Shown: positions 1-7,483, counted from the first letter of the stretch. The stretch: 10,789 nt of DNA from Filomicrobium sp. (GCA_021775655.1 JAJFHK010000285.1:1-10789), one strand, 5' to 3'. The notes: a model not told the origin generated them from the letters alone. Translations and numbers: made by a program.

Positions 1-119
1 ATACGCACGAATACGGCCGGTCGGTCGGCCATGATACCAAATGAGGTAGACACAGGACGCGGACATGGGAAGCGATAGACGAACGCATCGATGCGCTTAA
101 TAACGATGCTTTCCCGCAT
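1..119 (-). CDS. Enolase-superfamily enzyme (mandelate racemase/muconate lactonizing type), N-terminal fragment
   Basis: Reading the minus strand from an ATG at 119 gives an open frame of 39 codons that runs off the left edge. The visible protein starts MRESIVIKRIDAFVYRFPCP and continues with a TSFG motif and DRPAVFVR. This is the capping-domain start typical of MR/MLE enzymes: a first beta strand with an I-x-x-I-D-A pattern, then a P-V-x-T-S-F-G loop and an R-P-x-V-F-V-R strand. An AAGGA ribosome site lies 8 bases upstream of the ATG. Family members bind Mg2+ and abstract a proton alpha to a carboxylate, giving racemases, sugar-acid dehydratases or cycloisomerases. The catalytic barrel is outside the window, so the reaction cannot be assigned. 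The gene is divergent from gntR and the TTT operon, which suggests shared control and a shared acid substrate. Family call is fairly sure; specificity is unknown. Confidence 0.82.
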   Translation of the reverse strand, partial: MRESIVIKRIDAFVYRFPCPRPVSTSFGIMADRPAVFVR

Positions 120-173
120 ATTTGAGGTCCTTGATCAACGCGCGACTGCCGTAACTGCACGGGTCGGAGGCGC

Positions 174-203
174 ATTATAGAACCGAATAAGACTAGACAT
201 CCA
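174..203 (-). promoter_or_regulatory. Candidate sigma70-type promoter for the enolase-like gene
   Basis: On the minus strand 174-179 reads TATAAT, a perfect -10 consensus. It lies about 55 bases before the ATG at 119, which leaves a leader of roughly 48 bases. The -35 is poor: with an 18-bp spacer it would be TGGATG at 198-203 (3 of 6 matches). A perfect -10 with a weak -35 would suit a regulated promoter. No transcription data support it. Confidence 0.4.
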
Positions 204-223
204 CATTTATGTATGACTTTATT
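194..223 (+). promoter_or_regulatory. Candidate promoter for the gntR-tct operon
   Basis: TAGACA at 194-199 matches the -35 consensus at 5 of 6 positions. TTTATT at 218-223, 18 bp downstream, matches the -10 at 4 of 6. The start point would fall near 230, giving a leader of about 25 bases before the GTG at 256. The -35 overlaps the GACTAGAC palindrome, which would allow autorepression by GntR. Read by eye and weak. Confidence 0.3.
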
Positions 224-255
224 TCGTGTGACGTTGTCGTGCAAGGAAGTTCACT

Positions 256-990
256 GTGGCGAACCTCAGGCGAAGCGCTATTCCGCTCTACACGCAGATT
301 GCTTCGTCTCTGCGCAACGAAATCGATACGGGTACTTGGCCGGTCGGTACCAAGATGCCGGCCATCAACCAACTTGCAGACCGCTTTGGTGTCGCAGCGC
401 AAACCATGCGCCAAGCCATTGGCCTTCTTGAAAGCGAAGGCCTCGTCCTACGTCGTCAAGGCGTAGGAACGGTTGTGCAAAATATACCGCGCGATCTTCA
501 CTGGCTCAAACTCCCCACCGACTGGGTTTCCCTCGTCGGCATGCTCGATAAGCTCGACGTGCGCGTCATGTTGGTCGAAGCATCCGACCGTACGCCACGA
601 GTACATGAGGCCGAGGGCAAGCCCGTAGGATCCTATAAATACGTCAAACGCGTTCACTACCGGAACGACGAACCATTTTGCGTTATCGAATTCTACCTCG
701 CAGCCGAAATCTATCTTCGCGCACCAAAAACATTTCGAAACACGACAGTGATCCCGGCGCTCAGTAAGATGAAGAATGTCGGTATCTCAAAGGTGGGCCA
801 ATCAGTCAGTATTGATGTCGCTGACGCAGAAACTGCTAAACACCTCGATATTCCGCTTGCCAATCCCGTTGCGAGGGTTCGAAGATCGATAGCAGATAAG
901 AAGAGTAACGCAATCTACATCGCCGAAGCACTCTACCGAAGCGACATCATTCATATCGATATGGATTTGTCGCCCGGAAAGAAGCAGTAA
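256..990 (+). CDS. GntR-family transcriptional regulator, HutC subfamily (UTRA domain)
   Basis: This is a 244-residue DNA-binding regulator and the likely ligand-responsive controller of the flanking operons. Residues 10-75 form a GntR winged helix-turn-helix: IPLYTQIASSLRNEI, then G-T-K-M-P (31-35), a recognition helix around 46-58 (VAAQTMRQAIGLL) and the wing RRQGVGTVV (66-74). Residues from about 90 to 237 fit a UTRA ligand-binding domain, with the strand pattern YKYVKRVHYRNDEPFCVIEF and a C-terminal LYRSD segment. The length is normal for the subfamily. The start is a GTG; AAGGAAG at 243-249 sits 6 bases upstream and the next in-frame ATGs would cut into the DNA-binding domain. It lies 30 bp before tctC with no terminator between, so it is probably cotranscribed. 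Classical tct systems use the TctDE two-component pair; here a one-component regulator takes that place. The effector is unknown. Confidence 0.93.
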   Translation: MANLRRSAIPLYTQIASSLRNEIDTGTWPVGTKMPAINQLADRFGVAAQTMRQAIGLLESEGLVLRRQGVGTVVQNIPRDLHWLKLPTDWVSLVGMLDKLDVRVMLVEASDRTPRVHEAEGKPVGSYKYVKRVHYRNDEPFCVIEFYLAAEIYLRAPKTFRNTTVIPALSKMKNVGISKVGQSVSIDVADAETAKHLDIPLANPVARVRRSIADKKSNAIYIAEALYRSDIIHIDMDLSPGKKQ

Positions 991-1020
991 GAGTAAACCT
1001 GAGCAGGAGGATGCAAAACG

Positions 1021-2037
1021 ATGAATAAAGAACTGCGGAGACTGCCGCGCACAGCGGTGCTCGGATTGGCCACACTGGCTGTCGGGATAACGGGCCTCGC
1101 GGTCACGGCGGCAAACGCTGCCGAATATCCCGAGCGTCCAATAACGCTCGTCATTGCTTACGGCCCAGGCGGCGCAACGGATATTTCCGGCCGTACTTTG
1201 GCAGTTCCGCTCGGCAAAATCGTGCCCAAACCCGTTCTCGTGGTCAACCGGACAGGCGCAGGCGGTGCGACTGGTACCGTAACGGTGCGCGATTCCGCTC
1301 CCGATGGTTACACGATGATGGTATCGCGCGTGGGTTCGCACACGGTGAACCCGGCGATGAAAGCCACACTTCCATACAAGCTTGATGAATTCGATCAGGT
1401 CGGCGTCTACGAGATCAATCCGGTCGCTTGTGCTGTAAAGGCAGATTCTCCTATCAAATCGATGGAAGAACTTGTCGCTAAGGTAAAAGCGGCACCAAAG
1501 ACCATTAGCTATTCGTCATCCGGTGTCGGGTCACTTCTGCACATCGCAGGCGCCATGGCCATCCGCGAATTTGGCGTCGATAACCCTGTTGAAGACCTCA
1601 TCCATATCCCACTTAAGGGTGGCGGAGCTGCGGCTACGGCAGTGCTTGCTGGAACGGCAACCTTCATCTGCACTAACTCGTCAGCACTAGCGAGTTTTGT
1701 TGCCAACAAGCAGCTGCGTCCGCTGATGGTTACGACCAAGGAGAAAGTCCCAGGCTTTGATGCACCAACGGCCGCCGACCTTGGCAAGCCGAACCTTCAT
1801 CAGCTAGTGGGCTGGTCAGGTATCGCAGGTCCGAAGGGGCTTCCTGACGAAGTCAAAGAGAAGTGGCGCGGTTGGCTCAAAGCTGCAACCGAAGACAAAG
1901 GCTTCCTTGAAAAGATGGGTGCGCGTGGGTCCGTCATCCAGATGATGTCTCCTGAAGATTCGAACGCGTTCATCACTAACCAGTACAATGTCTTCAAAAA
2001 GCTGGTCGACGAACTCGGCATGCGCATTGAAGGCTAA
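1021..2037 (+). CDS. tctC: TTT substrate-binding protein, TctC/Bug family
   Basis: This 338-residue periplasmic receptor would capture a carboxylate and deliver it to TctAB. Residues 1-33 are a Sec signal peptide: basic start (KELRR), a hydrophobic stretch of about 20 residues, and an A-N-A cleavage site at 31-33 before AEYPERPI. The mature start, followed by AYGPGGATD (46-54) and VVNRTGAGGATG, matches the Bug fold, where the first loop and its Asp contact the ligand carboxylate. The SSSGVGSLLHIAG and HIPLKGGGAAATAVLAG segments correspond to the second carboxylate-binding region and hinge. AGGAGG at 1005-1010 precedes the ATG by 10 bases. Bug proteins bind citrate, dicarboxylates, aromatic acids, amino acids or nicotinate, and the sequence alone does not give the ligand. 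A strong terminator-like hairpin follows the gene. Confidence 0.93.
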   Translation: MNKELRRLPRTAVLGLATLAVGITGLAVTAANAAEYPERPITLVIAYGPGGATDISGRTLAVPLGKIVPKPVLVVNRTGAGGATGTVTVRDSAPDGYTMMVSRVGSHTVNPAMKATLPYKLDEFDQVGVYEINPVACAVKADSPIKSMEELVAKVKAAPKTISYSSSGVGSLLHIAGAMAIREFGVDNPVEDLIHIPLKGGGAAATAVLAGTATFICTNSSALASFVANKQLRPLMVTTKEKVPGFDAPTAADLGKPNLHQLVGWSGIAGPKGLPDEVKEKWRGWLKAATEDKGFLEKMGARGSVIQMMSPEDSNAFITNQYNVFKKLVDELGMRIEG

Positions 2038-2056
2038 GTCTCCAACATTGACAGCG

Positions 2057-2086
2057 CGGCGGCCGGAATTTTTCGGCCGCCGTTTT
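2057..2086 (+). terminator. Intrinsic terminator or attenuator between tctC and tctB
   Basis: A perfect 9-bp GC-only stem pairs CGGCGGCCG (2057-2065) with CGGCCGCCG (2074-2082) around an 8-base loop, and TTTT follows at 2083-2086. A G-U pair can close either end. The stop codon of tctC is 20 bases upstream. The T-tract is short, so read-through is likely. This would let tctC be made in excess over the membrane subunits, a usual need for binding-protein transporters. Confidence 0.75.
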
Positions 2087-2148
2087 CTGGATCGAATGCG
2101 TCAGATTAATCTTCCACGAATCGAGCACTCTACACGTGGCCAACCGGC

Positions 2149-2655
2149 ATGAATGTTAAGTCCAACGATATCTGGCTCGGAGCCGGCGTCGTCACCTTCG
2201 GCATCTTCTTGCTGGTGTACGCAATCCCAGTTCTCGTCTCTTCGCCAAGCAATGTTCGCGTTCTATTTTTGTCGCCAACATTCTGGCCGGTCATAATTGC
2301 GTGGATGGTCATCATCCTCGGTACGATGCTGATCATTACTACCCTATTTAGTCCCACAGCCGAGGGAATAGGCGTTGCTGCAGCCGACGAAATGGAACGT
2401 GAAGAGGTAGTTTTTGCCACCGCACGACTAGCAGCGGCAGCTATCATCATGGTCGGGCTGGTTCTGGCGACCCCTATACTAGGGATGGTGCTGGCCACCG
2501 GATTGGCGTTTGCATCTATCAGTGCCGTTGTCACTACGCCGCGTCCAATCGCGGCCGTGATCGTGGCGGTCGTCCTGCCGTTGGTGCTTTATGCATTCTT
2601 CGCACATGTCGCCGGCGTGTCGGTGCCGCAAGGGAGGTTCATGACACTGCCATGA
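2149..2655 (+). CDS. tctB: TTT small membrane subunit TctB
   Basis: This 168-residue inner-membrane protein is the small subunit of the tripartite tricarboxylate transporter. It has hydrophobic segments at about 8-30, 45-66, 90-125 (probably two close helices) and 131-152, consistent with the family's four to five helices. LSPTFWPVIIAW (41-52) matches the conserved G/S-P-x-x-F-P element before the second helix, and VAGVSVPQG near the C-terminus matches the family's V-P-L-P-x-G ending. The ribosome site before the ATG at 2149 is weak, in contrast to tctC and tctA. Together with the upstream hairpin this points to lower expression. Its stop overlaps the tctA start in ATGA, implying translational coupling. 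TctB sequences diverge quickly, so the call rests on both context and motifs. Confidence 0.88.
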   Translation: MNVKSNDIWLGAGVVTFGIFLLVYAIPVLVSSPSNVRVLFLSPTFWPVIIAWMVIILGTMLIITTLFSPTAEGIGVAAADEMEREEVVFATARLAAAAIIMVGLVLATPILGMVLATGLAFASISAVVTTPRPIAAVIVAVVLPLVLYAFFAHVAGVSVPQGRFMTLP

Positions 2656-4169
2656 ACCTTTTCGATAACCTCGCCGCTGCCTGGCCCCTGGTTGCAAATA
2701 TCGAAAGCTTTTCGGCTCTTGCCGGCGGCATTCTGATCGGCGTAATCGCAGGCGCGATCCCTGGAATGTCCGCAACAATGGCGGTTGCACTAACCCTGCC
2801 ATTTACGTTCGCACTTCAGCCGATTACCGGAATTCTTCTCCTCCTTGGCGTCTATAAGGGTGGAATATTCGGTGGATCGATCCCTGCAATTCTCATCAAG
2901 ACCCCAGGAACGCCAGCGTCGAGCGCAACAATACTCGACGGCTACCCAATGGCCGAAAACGGCCAGGCAGGCAAAGCTCTCGGTATGGCGTTGTATGCTT
3001 CATGCACGGCTGACCTGATCTCCAATCTTTCCCTGATTCTGTTTGCCGGATGGCTAGCCTCCTTCGCTCTCAGTTTCGGCCCGCCGGAATTTTTCACGCT
3101 CATTCTCTTTTCGCTGACGATTATTGCAGGCGTATCCGGTGAGAGCCTGATCAAAGGCCTGCTGGCAGCCGTATTCGGCCTGCTGCTCGCGACTGTTGGA
3201 CTAGACCTCGTCTACGGCACCAACAGATTCAACTTCAACGATGCCAACTTGATGGGCGGATTGAACTTTATTGCCGTACTTATCGGTCTCTTCGCGATTC
3301 CAGAAATTCTTGCTTACGTCTGGCAGCCGCGCAGCAGCGACGAACAAGTGCGCCCGCTTGGTGAGCAGCATGTAACATTCGCCGAATACCGCCGTTGCTT
3401 CAAATCTATCATTCGCGGTAGTTTCATCGGTGTCTTCCTCGGAAGCATCCCTGGAATTGGCGCAGCTCCGTCCGCATTTCTATCCTACAGCGAGGCCCGC
3501 CGCAGGTCGCCCAACAAGTCAAATTTCGGCAAAGGCGAGATCGAAGGCGTTGCGGCTTCAGAAGCAGGCAACAACGGCGTCGCCGGTGCAACGCTAATAC
3601 CTTTGCTCGCGCTGGGTGTGCCAGGTGACGTAATCACAGCAATTATTATCGGTGCTTTCATGGTGCATGGATTGCAACCAGGCCCGATGATGTTCATTGC
3701 CAATGTTGACATTATTTATGCCTTGTTCCTGGGTCTCATCATAAGCTCTGTACTGCTGTTGTTCATTGGCGGGGTTGCCATCAGGCTGTTCCGTTACATC
3801 GCCGAAGTGCCCCGCTCTATTCTCATGCCAGGCGTGCTCATTCTTTGCGTCTATGGCGTATACGCTGTGAACAACAATGTTTTCGACGTCATCGTGATGT
3901 TCCTGATGGGATGGGTTGGGTATTTTATGTTGCGCAACGACATACCCCCGGCACCCTTCCTGATAGCTTTCATCCTTGGTCCGTTGTTAGAGGATAACTT
4001 CCGGCAAGCGATGCTCATGTCGAATGGCGCTCCACAAATCCTGTTCCGCAGCTACATCACGTGGTTCTTCTGGGCCACCACCATCATCACCATCGCCGCA
4101 CTCGTCAGGACCGGGCTGCGCGCTCGCACGGATGCTGGCAAAGCACTCCAGGCTACGACCAGCGAATAA
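2652..4169 (+). CDS. tctA: TTT large membrane subunit TctA
   Basis: This 505-residue protein is the main permease subunit and works with TctB and TctC in ion-driven uptake of a carboxylate. It shows the two repeated halves of the family. The first has IPGMSATMAV (36-45), YKGGIFGGSIPAIL (68-81) and PGTPASSATILDGYPM (85-100). The second has IPGIGAAPSAFLSYSEA (from about 266) followed by EGVAASEAGNNGVAGATLIPLLALG. These P-G and G-G-S/A-N-N loops form the substrate path. About a dozen hydrophobic helices can be seen and the length is normal. Translation starts in the ATGA overlap with tctB, with AGGGAGG at 2631-2637. No frame break is visible. The gene is 30 bp upstream of the DUF3604 gene with no terminator between. 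Confidence 0.96.
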   Translation: MNLFDNLAAAWPLVANIESFSALAGGILIGVIAGAIPGMSATMAVALTLPFTFALQPITGILLLLGVYKGGIFGGSIPAILIKTPGTPASSATILDGYPMAENGQAGKALGMALYASCTADLISNLSLILFAGWLASFALSFGPPEFFTLILFSLTIIAGVSGESLIKGLLAAVFGLLLATVGLDLVYGTNRFNFNDANLMGGLNFIAVLIGLFAIPEILAYVWQPRSSDEQVRPLGEQHVTFAEYRRCFKSIIRGSFIGVFLGSIPGIGAAPSAFLSYSEARRRSPNKSNFGKGEIEGVAASEAGNNGVAGATLIPLLALGVPGDVITAIIIGAFMVHGLQPGPMMFIANVDIIYALFLGLIISSVLLLFIGGVAIRLFRYIAEVPRSILMPGVLILCVYGVYAVNNNVFDVIVMFLMGWVGYFMLRNDIPPAPFLIAFILGPLLEDNFRQAMLMSNGAPQILFRSYITWFFWATTIITIAALVRTGLRARTDAGKALQATTSE

Positions 4170-4199
4170 CTAGGCCTTTGTTCGTAAGGGAAGTTCCCA

Positions 4200-6467
4200 A
4201 TGCCCTATTCGCACTACCGCCCCGAGCTGATGGGCAGTGCTACGCTTGAGCCGTCCGGACCAGTTGAAGCCGGTTCATATCAAAGCTTCACGCTTATCTA
4301 CACAGCCGGTCCGTTCGGCGTCGACGACACCGGTTCAATCAAGATCGGATTTCGTTTCGCAACCGATTTCGGTCCTGTTCAGTTCGACGATCCAACCGCT
4401 CCCGGTTACACGACCATCGAAGCCTCCAATGGAGCAACGCTCGAAACGCGTTGGGAATTCAAGCGCAATATCCGCCCGTGGAGCCGTTCCCTTTATATCG
4501 GCGTGATGAAGCACTTCCTGAAGCCGGGCGACACCATCACCATCCGCTTTGGAGACCGACGCCAGGGCTCGCCTGGAATTCGCATGCAAACGTTCTGCGA
4601 AAAGGAATTCGAGTTCCGCGTTTTCACCGACGTGATTGCGACATATGACTACGTCGCAATTCCTGAAAGCCCGAAGATCTCGATCGTGCCCGGTCCTGGT
4701 ATTGAATGGCTGGCCGTTGTACCCACGCTCATTCGTGTCGACGAACCATTCAAACTCGCGATCAAGGCAAACGACGCGTGGGGCAATCCGTCAGATCAGT
4801 TGGAGCAGATACTGCAGTTATCCGCCGAAGGGAGTGCTGTCGGAGGCCTTCCCGAAACGCTTAACTTCCAAAGAGGAGAGTTCGCAGCAGTAGCGGCAGG
4901 ATTGCAGATATCCGAACCCGGAGAAGCCGTATTCGCCGTACGCGACGAAGAAGGCAACATACTTTGTCGTTCCAACCCTATCCGCGCCATTGCCGATACA
5001 ACTGGAAATGCGCTCGTTCATTTTTGGGGAGATACGCACGGTCAATCAAACGAGACGCTCGGCACAAACGATGCTCGCGACTACATGCTGTTCGGTCGTG
5101 ACCGGGCCTTTCTCGACGTCATGGGTCACCAAGGAAATGATTTCCAGATCACAGGTACATTCTGGAAGGAGCTGAACGAACTTACCGCCGAACTCGACAA
5201 GCCCGCGGAGTTTGTCTGCATCCCTGGTTACGAATGGTCCGCCAACACAGCCGTCGGCGGCGATCGCAACGTGCATTATCGCCGCGAAGGCGAAACCATT
5301 CACCGCTCCAGTCATGCCCAGATAGCCGACCCAGACGATATGGTCGATGAAGAAAGCGATGCTCATACGGCCCACGAACTATTCGAGAAACTCCGCGACA
5401 AGTACTGCGTTGTGATGGCCCACGTCGGCGGGCGTTACGCAGACATAACCTTCGCCCACGACGAAGAGCTGGAAACCGCTGTCGAAGTACATTCCGACTG
5501 GGGCACGTTCGAATGGATTGTCTGGGATGCGCTTGAAAACGGCTTCCGCGTCGGCATCGTGGGAAATTCGGATGGCCACAAGGGACGTCCTGGAGCGTCT
5601 TATCCAGGTGCCAGCTTCTTTGGCAGTCAGGGTGGCCTCACATGTTTCTTGGCGCCCCGGCTCGATCGGGATGCAATCTTCGAATCCATGCGCCGCCGCC
5701 ATCACTACGCCACCACCGGCAACCGGATGCTCCTAGATGTCATCGCAGCCACTGCCAGTGACGCTACTTTGATCTTGAAGAAATCAAACCCAAGCGATGC
5801 AGCCACGCAGAAAACGCGCAACCTCATCATGGGCGATATCGCTCATATTGCCGATGAAGAGGTCACGATAGACATCGGCGTCGTCGGTTCGGCACCACTC
5901 GAGCGTCTTGACATCTACCGTGGTCGCGAATTGCTGGATACGGTGCGCCCTTATAAGGACGCGGATCTCGGTAAGCGGGTCCGGATCACAATGGAGGGCG
6001 CAGAGTATCGCGGCCGCGCGCGCACGACTGTTTGGAACGGAACTTTAGCAGTCACGGGAAATTCGATTTCCGACTCAAGAATGTACAACAACTGGAATCA
6101 GGATCGCGGCATACGCGAGTCCTCACCAGAGCAAGTGAGTTGGAAAGCAGTCACCACCGGCAATGTGTGCGGGATCGATCTGTGGCTTGCCGAGTCCTCG
6201 GCAGGCAGCATCGCTATTAAAACGCCTCATGCCAACCCAACCGTTTCTATCGCAAGCATTGGTATTGAGGAGACGGTCTTCGACGCCGGCGGCCTCGCCA
6301 GGAAGATCAAACTTTACCGTCTGCCGGATGAACCCCACGAGGTTCGCGTAACACACAGCATGAACGTGGCCCTGCGCCCGAACGACGACAATCCGGTCTA
6401 TGTCCGAGTAACTCAACTGGACGGCCACAGGGCATGGTCTAGTCCAATCTATCTTGTACGCCAATGA
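4200..6467 (+). CDS. DUF3604 / PHP-like metal-dependent protein
   Basis: This 755-residue protein has no signal peptide and is probably cytosolic. Residues 1-270 look like beta-sandwich modules (strand-rich, P/G turns, no catalytic pattern). Residues 270-510 carry a PHP-like set of metal ligands: HFWGDTHGQ (274-282, D278 and H280), GHQGND (309-314), GYEWSAN (343-349, E345), GGDRNVHYR (353-361), AHVGGRY (407-412, H408), VHSDWG (430-435, H431) and GNSDGHKGRPG (455-465, D458 and H460). The YATTGNRMLLDV segment that follows is a usual DUF3604 element. Residues 520-755 are again beta-rich. PHP domains bind two or three metals and hydrolyse phosphate or other esters; the substrate of this branch is not known to me. 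AAGGGAAG (4187-4194) lies 5 bases before the ATG. Position 30 bp after tctA suggests it processes the imported compound. Family call good, function open. Confidence 0.8.
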   Translation: MPYSHYRPELMGSATLEPSGPVEAGSYQSFTLIYTAGPFGVDDTGSIKIGFRFATDFGPVQFDDPTAPGYTTIEASNGATLETRWEFKRNIRPWSRSLYIGVMKHFLKPGDTITIRFGDRRQGSPGIRMQTFCEKEFEFRVFTDVIATYDYVAIPESPKISIVPGPGIEWLAVVPTLIRVDEPFKLAIKANDAWGNPSDQLEQILQLSAEGSAVGGLPETLNFQRGEFAAVAAGLQISEPGEAVFAVRDEEGNILCRSNPIRAIADTTGNALVHFWGDTHGQSNETLGTNDARDYMLFGRDRAFLDVMGHQGNDFQITGTFWKELNELTAELDKPAEFVCIPGYEWSANTAVGGDRNVHYRREGETIHRSSHAQIADPDDMVDEESDAHTAHELFEKLRDKYCVVMAHVGGRYADITFAHDEELETAVEVHSDWGTFEWIVWDALENGFRVGIVGNSDGHKGRPGASYPGASFFGSQGGLTCFLAPRLDRDAIFESMRRRHHYATTGNRMLLDVIAATASDATLILKKSNPSDAATQKTRNLIMGDIAHIADEEVTIDIGVVGSAPLERLDIYRGRELLDTVRPYKDADLGKRVRITMEGAEYRGRARTTVWNGTLAVTGNSISDSRMYNNWNQDRGIRESSPEQVSWKAVTTGNVCGIDLWLAESSAGSIAIKTPHANPTVSIASIGIEETVFDAGGLARKIKLYRLPDEPHEVRVTHSMNVALRPNDDNPVYVRVTQLDGHRAWSSPIYLVRQ

Positions 6468-6520
6468 TCGCGACTTTAGAACACCTTTGGTCAACGCTGA
6501 AATTGCCTCCTCCAACTTTT

Positions 6521-7483
6521 CTATTGGAAGGCGCGCTGCGCCAGCGCGATCGTGAGCGGCATGGTGATAAATGCAGCCCCCGTTTGCAGGGTCAAAATGG
6601 CAGCCATCAGCGGAGCATCACCACCCAATTGCCGCGCGAAGACGTAGGACGAAGATGCCGCTGGCGCGGCGGCAAACATCAATGCGATCACTGTCTGCAT
6701 TTCGTTCAATCCGATCCAACGAGCCAAGAGAAAGGTCCCCAGAGGAAACGCTGCAAACTTGATGAGGAACGACAAGGCAATCGGCATTGTCGACGCCGAC
6801 AAGCCAGTTACCCGCAAACTCGCGCCAATCGACAGCAGGACGATTGGCAATGCCGCTCCACCAAGGAGCTTCGTTGTATCGTGAATAACAGGAATCTCTT
6901 CCGGCCAGACCAAACCGACCACGACACCCAGGCTGACCGACAGGATGAGCGGATTTCGGACCAGGTCGCGGAGAATGGCATTGACACGACCCCCTGCACC
7001 TTTACCCGAAGCCAGCGTAATCATCAGCGGCACAACGCTCAGGTTGGTTGCGGGTATCAACATCGCAGAAGCCAGAATGGCGAGTTCCAGACCGTCGAGC
7101 CCATAAATGCGCTCCGCCATAGCAAGCGAGATAAACGTATTGTGGCGAGCCGCTCCCTGCAGCAGCGTACTTGCAACCGCTCCATTAAGACCCGCAATGC
7201 GCCCGCCAAGGAGAGCAAACCCAACACAGAATGCAAACGGGGCCAGGATCACCAAGGAATAAGACCCAACGAGGCTCGCATCGAAATGTGCCGTCGACAT
7301 CTTGTAGAACAGCAACGACGGCATCAAAATCCAGTAGACCAGCCGGTCGATAACGTCCCAGAAGTCCATGCTCGGGATGCTCACCCGCCAAAGCAGGTGG
7401 CCCAAAACAACAATCGCGAAGATTGGGGCAATCGACAGCCAGATTGACAGCATATGGAGAGGGTCTTGTTGGATGCCGCGCAT
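6521..7483 (-). CDS. AEC-family permease (auxin efflux carrier / MdcF type)
   Basis: This 320-residue inner-membrane protein has about ten hydrophobic helices in the two-times-five pattern of the AEC family, whose bacterial members include malonate carriers such as MdcF. Family landmarks are IAPIFAIVVLGHLLW (18-32), RHNTFISLAMA (113-123), VRNPLILSVSLG (175-186) before helix 6, and PAASSSYVFARQLGGD (274-289), with the proline-broken helix and GGD. The start is uncertain. The ATG at 7483 has no clear ribosome site, and the in-frame ATG at 7453 (residue 11) would give the more usual MLSIWLSIAP beginning, also without a strong site. The gene faces the DUF3604 gene tail to tail (53-bp gap) and is divergent from the ThDP gene. 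It may export or import a carboxylate of the same pathway. The direction cannot be told from sequence. Confidence 0.9.
   Translation of the reverse strand: MRGIQQDPLHMLSIWLSIAPIFAIVVLGHLLWRVSIPSMDFWDVIDRLVYWILMPSLLFYKMSTAHFDASLVGSYSLVILAPFAFCVGFALLGGRIAGLNGAVASTLLQGAARHNTFISLAMAERIYGLDGLELAILASAMLIPATNLSVVPLMITLASGKGAGGRVNAILRDLVRNPLILSVSLGVVVGLVWPEEIPVIHDTTKLLGGAALPIVLLSIGASLRVTGLSASTMPIALSFLIKFAAFPLGTFLLARWIGLNEMQTVIALMFAAAPAASSSYVFARQLGGDAPLMAAILTLQTGAAFITMPLTIALAQRAFQ

Larger units (their letters stand above)
120..255. promoter_or_regulatory. Divergent control region between the enolase-like gene and gntR
   Basis: This 136-bp gap has no gene of its own and must carry the promoters for both directions. 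It contains an 8-bp palindrome TTGATCAA (131-138), an imperfect palindrome GACTAGAC (191-198) and a GAC-n3-GTC inverted repeat (230-238). GACTAGAC resembles the GT-n-TA-n-AC type of site bound by many HutC-subfamily GntR proteins. It overlaps the proposed -35 of gntR and the spacer of the minus-strand promoter, so one bound regulator could act on both. The same 8-mer also occurs inside coding DNA at 3199-3206 and, inverted, at 6437-6444, so the match alone is weak. Operator assignment is inference. Confidence 0.35.

Noticed and set aside
15..30. GGCCG/CGGCC hairpin that could be a terminator of an upstream gene.
   Set aside because: No T-tract follows on either strand, the stem is 5 bp, and it lies within the enolase-like coding region (ADRPAV codons).
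84..95. Perfect 12-bp palindrome CGCATCGATGCG, first read as an operator.
   Set aside because: It lies inside the coding start of the minus-strand enolase-like gene (KRIDAF codons), downstream of that gene's ATG, so it is more easily explained as coding sequence.
802..1341. A 179-codon minus-strand ORF across the gntR-tctC junction.
   Set aside because: It is antisense to two well-supported genes, spans their ribosome site, and its composition (rich in C, R, S and H) matches no family.
4061..4249. Short ORF with six consecutive histidines, like a metal-binding or tagged peptide.
   Set aside because: It is an out-of-frame reading of the end of tctA, where in-frame codons give ATTIITIAA. No ribosome site is seen and it overlaps the next gene start.
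6511..6528. TCCAA/TTGGA hairpin at the junction of the convergent DUF3604 and AEC genes, considered as a shared terminator.
   Set aside because: The stem is only 5 bp and AT-rich, the next pair is a mismatch, and there is no T-tract after either arm. I see no convincing terminator in this 53-bp gap.
6464..7447. A 327-codon plus-strand ORF that starts in an ATGA overlap with the end of the DUF3604 gene.
   Set aside because: It is antisense to the AEC permease. The translation is full of R, Q, N and H with almost no hydrophobic core and no family motif, which is what the reverse of a membrane protein gives.
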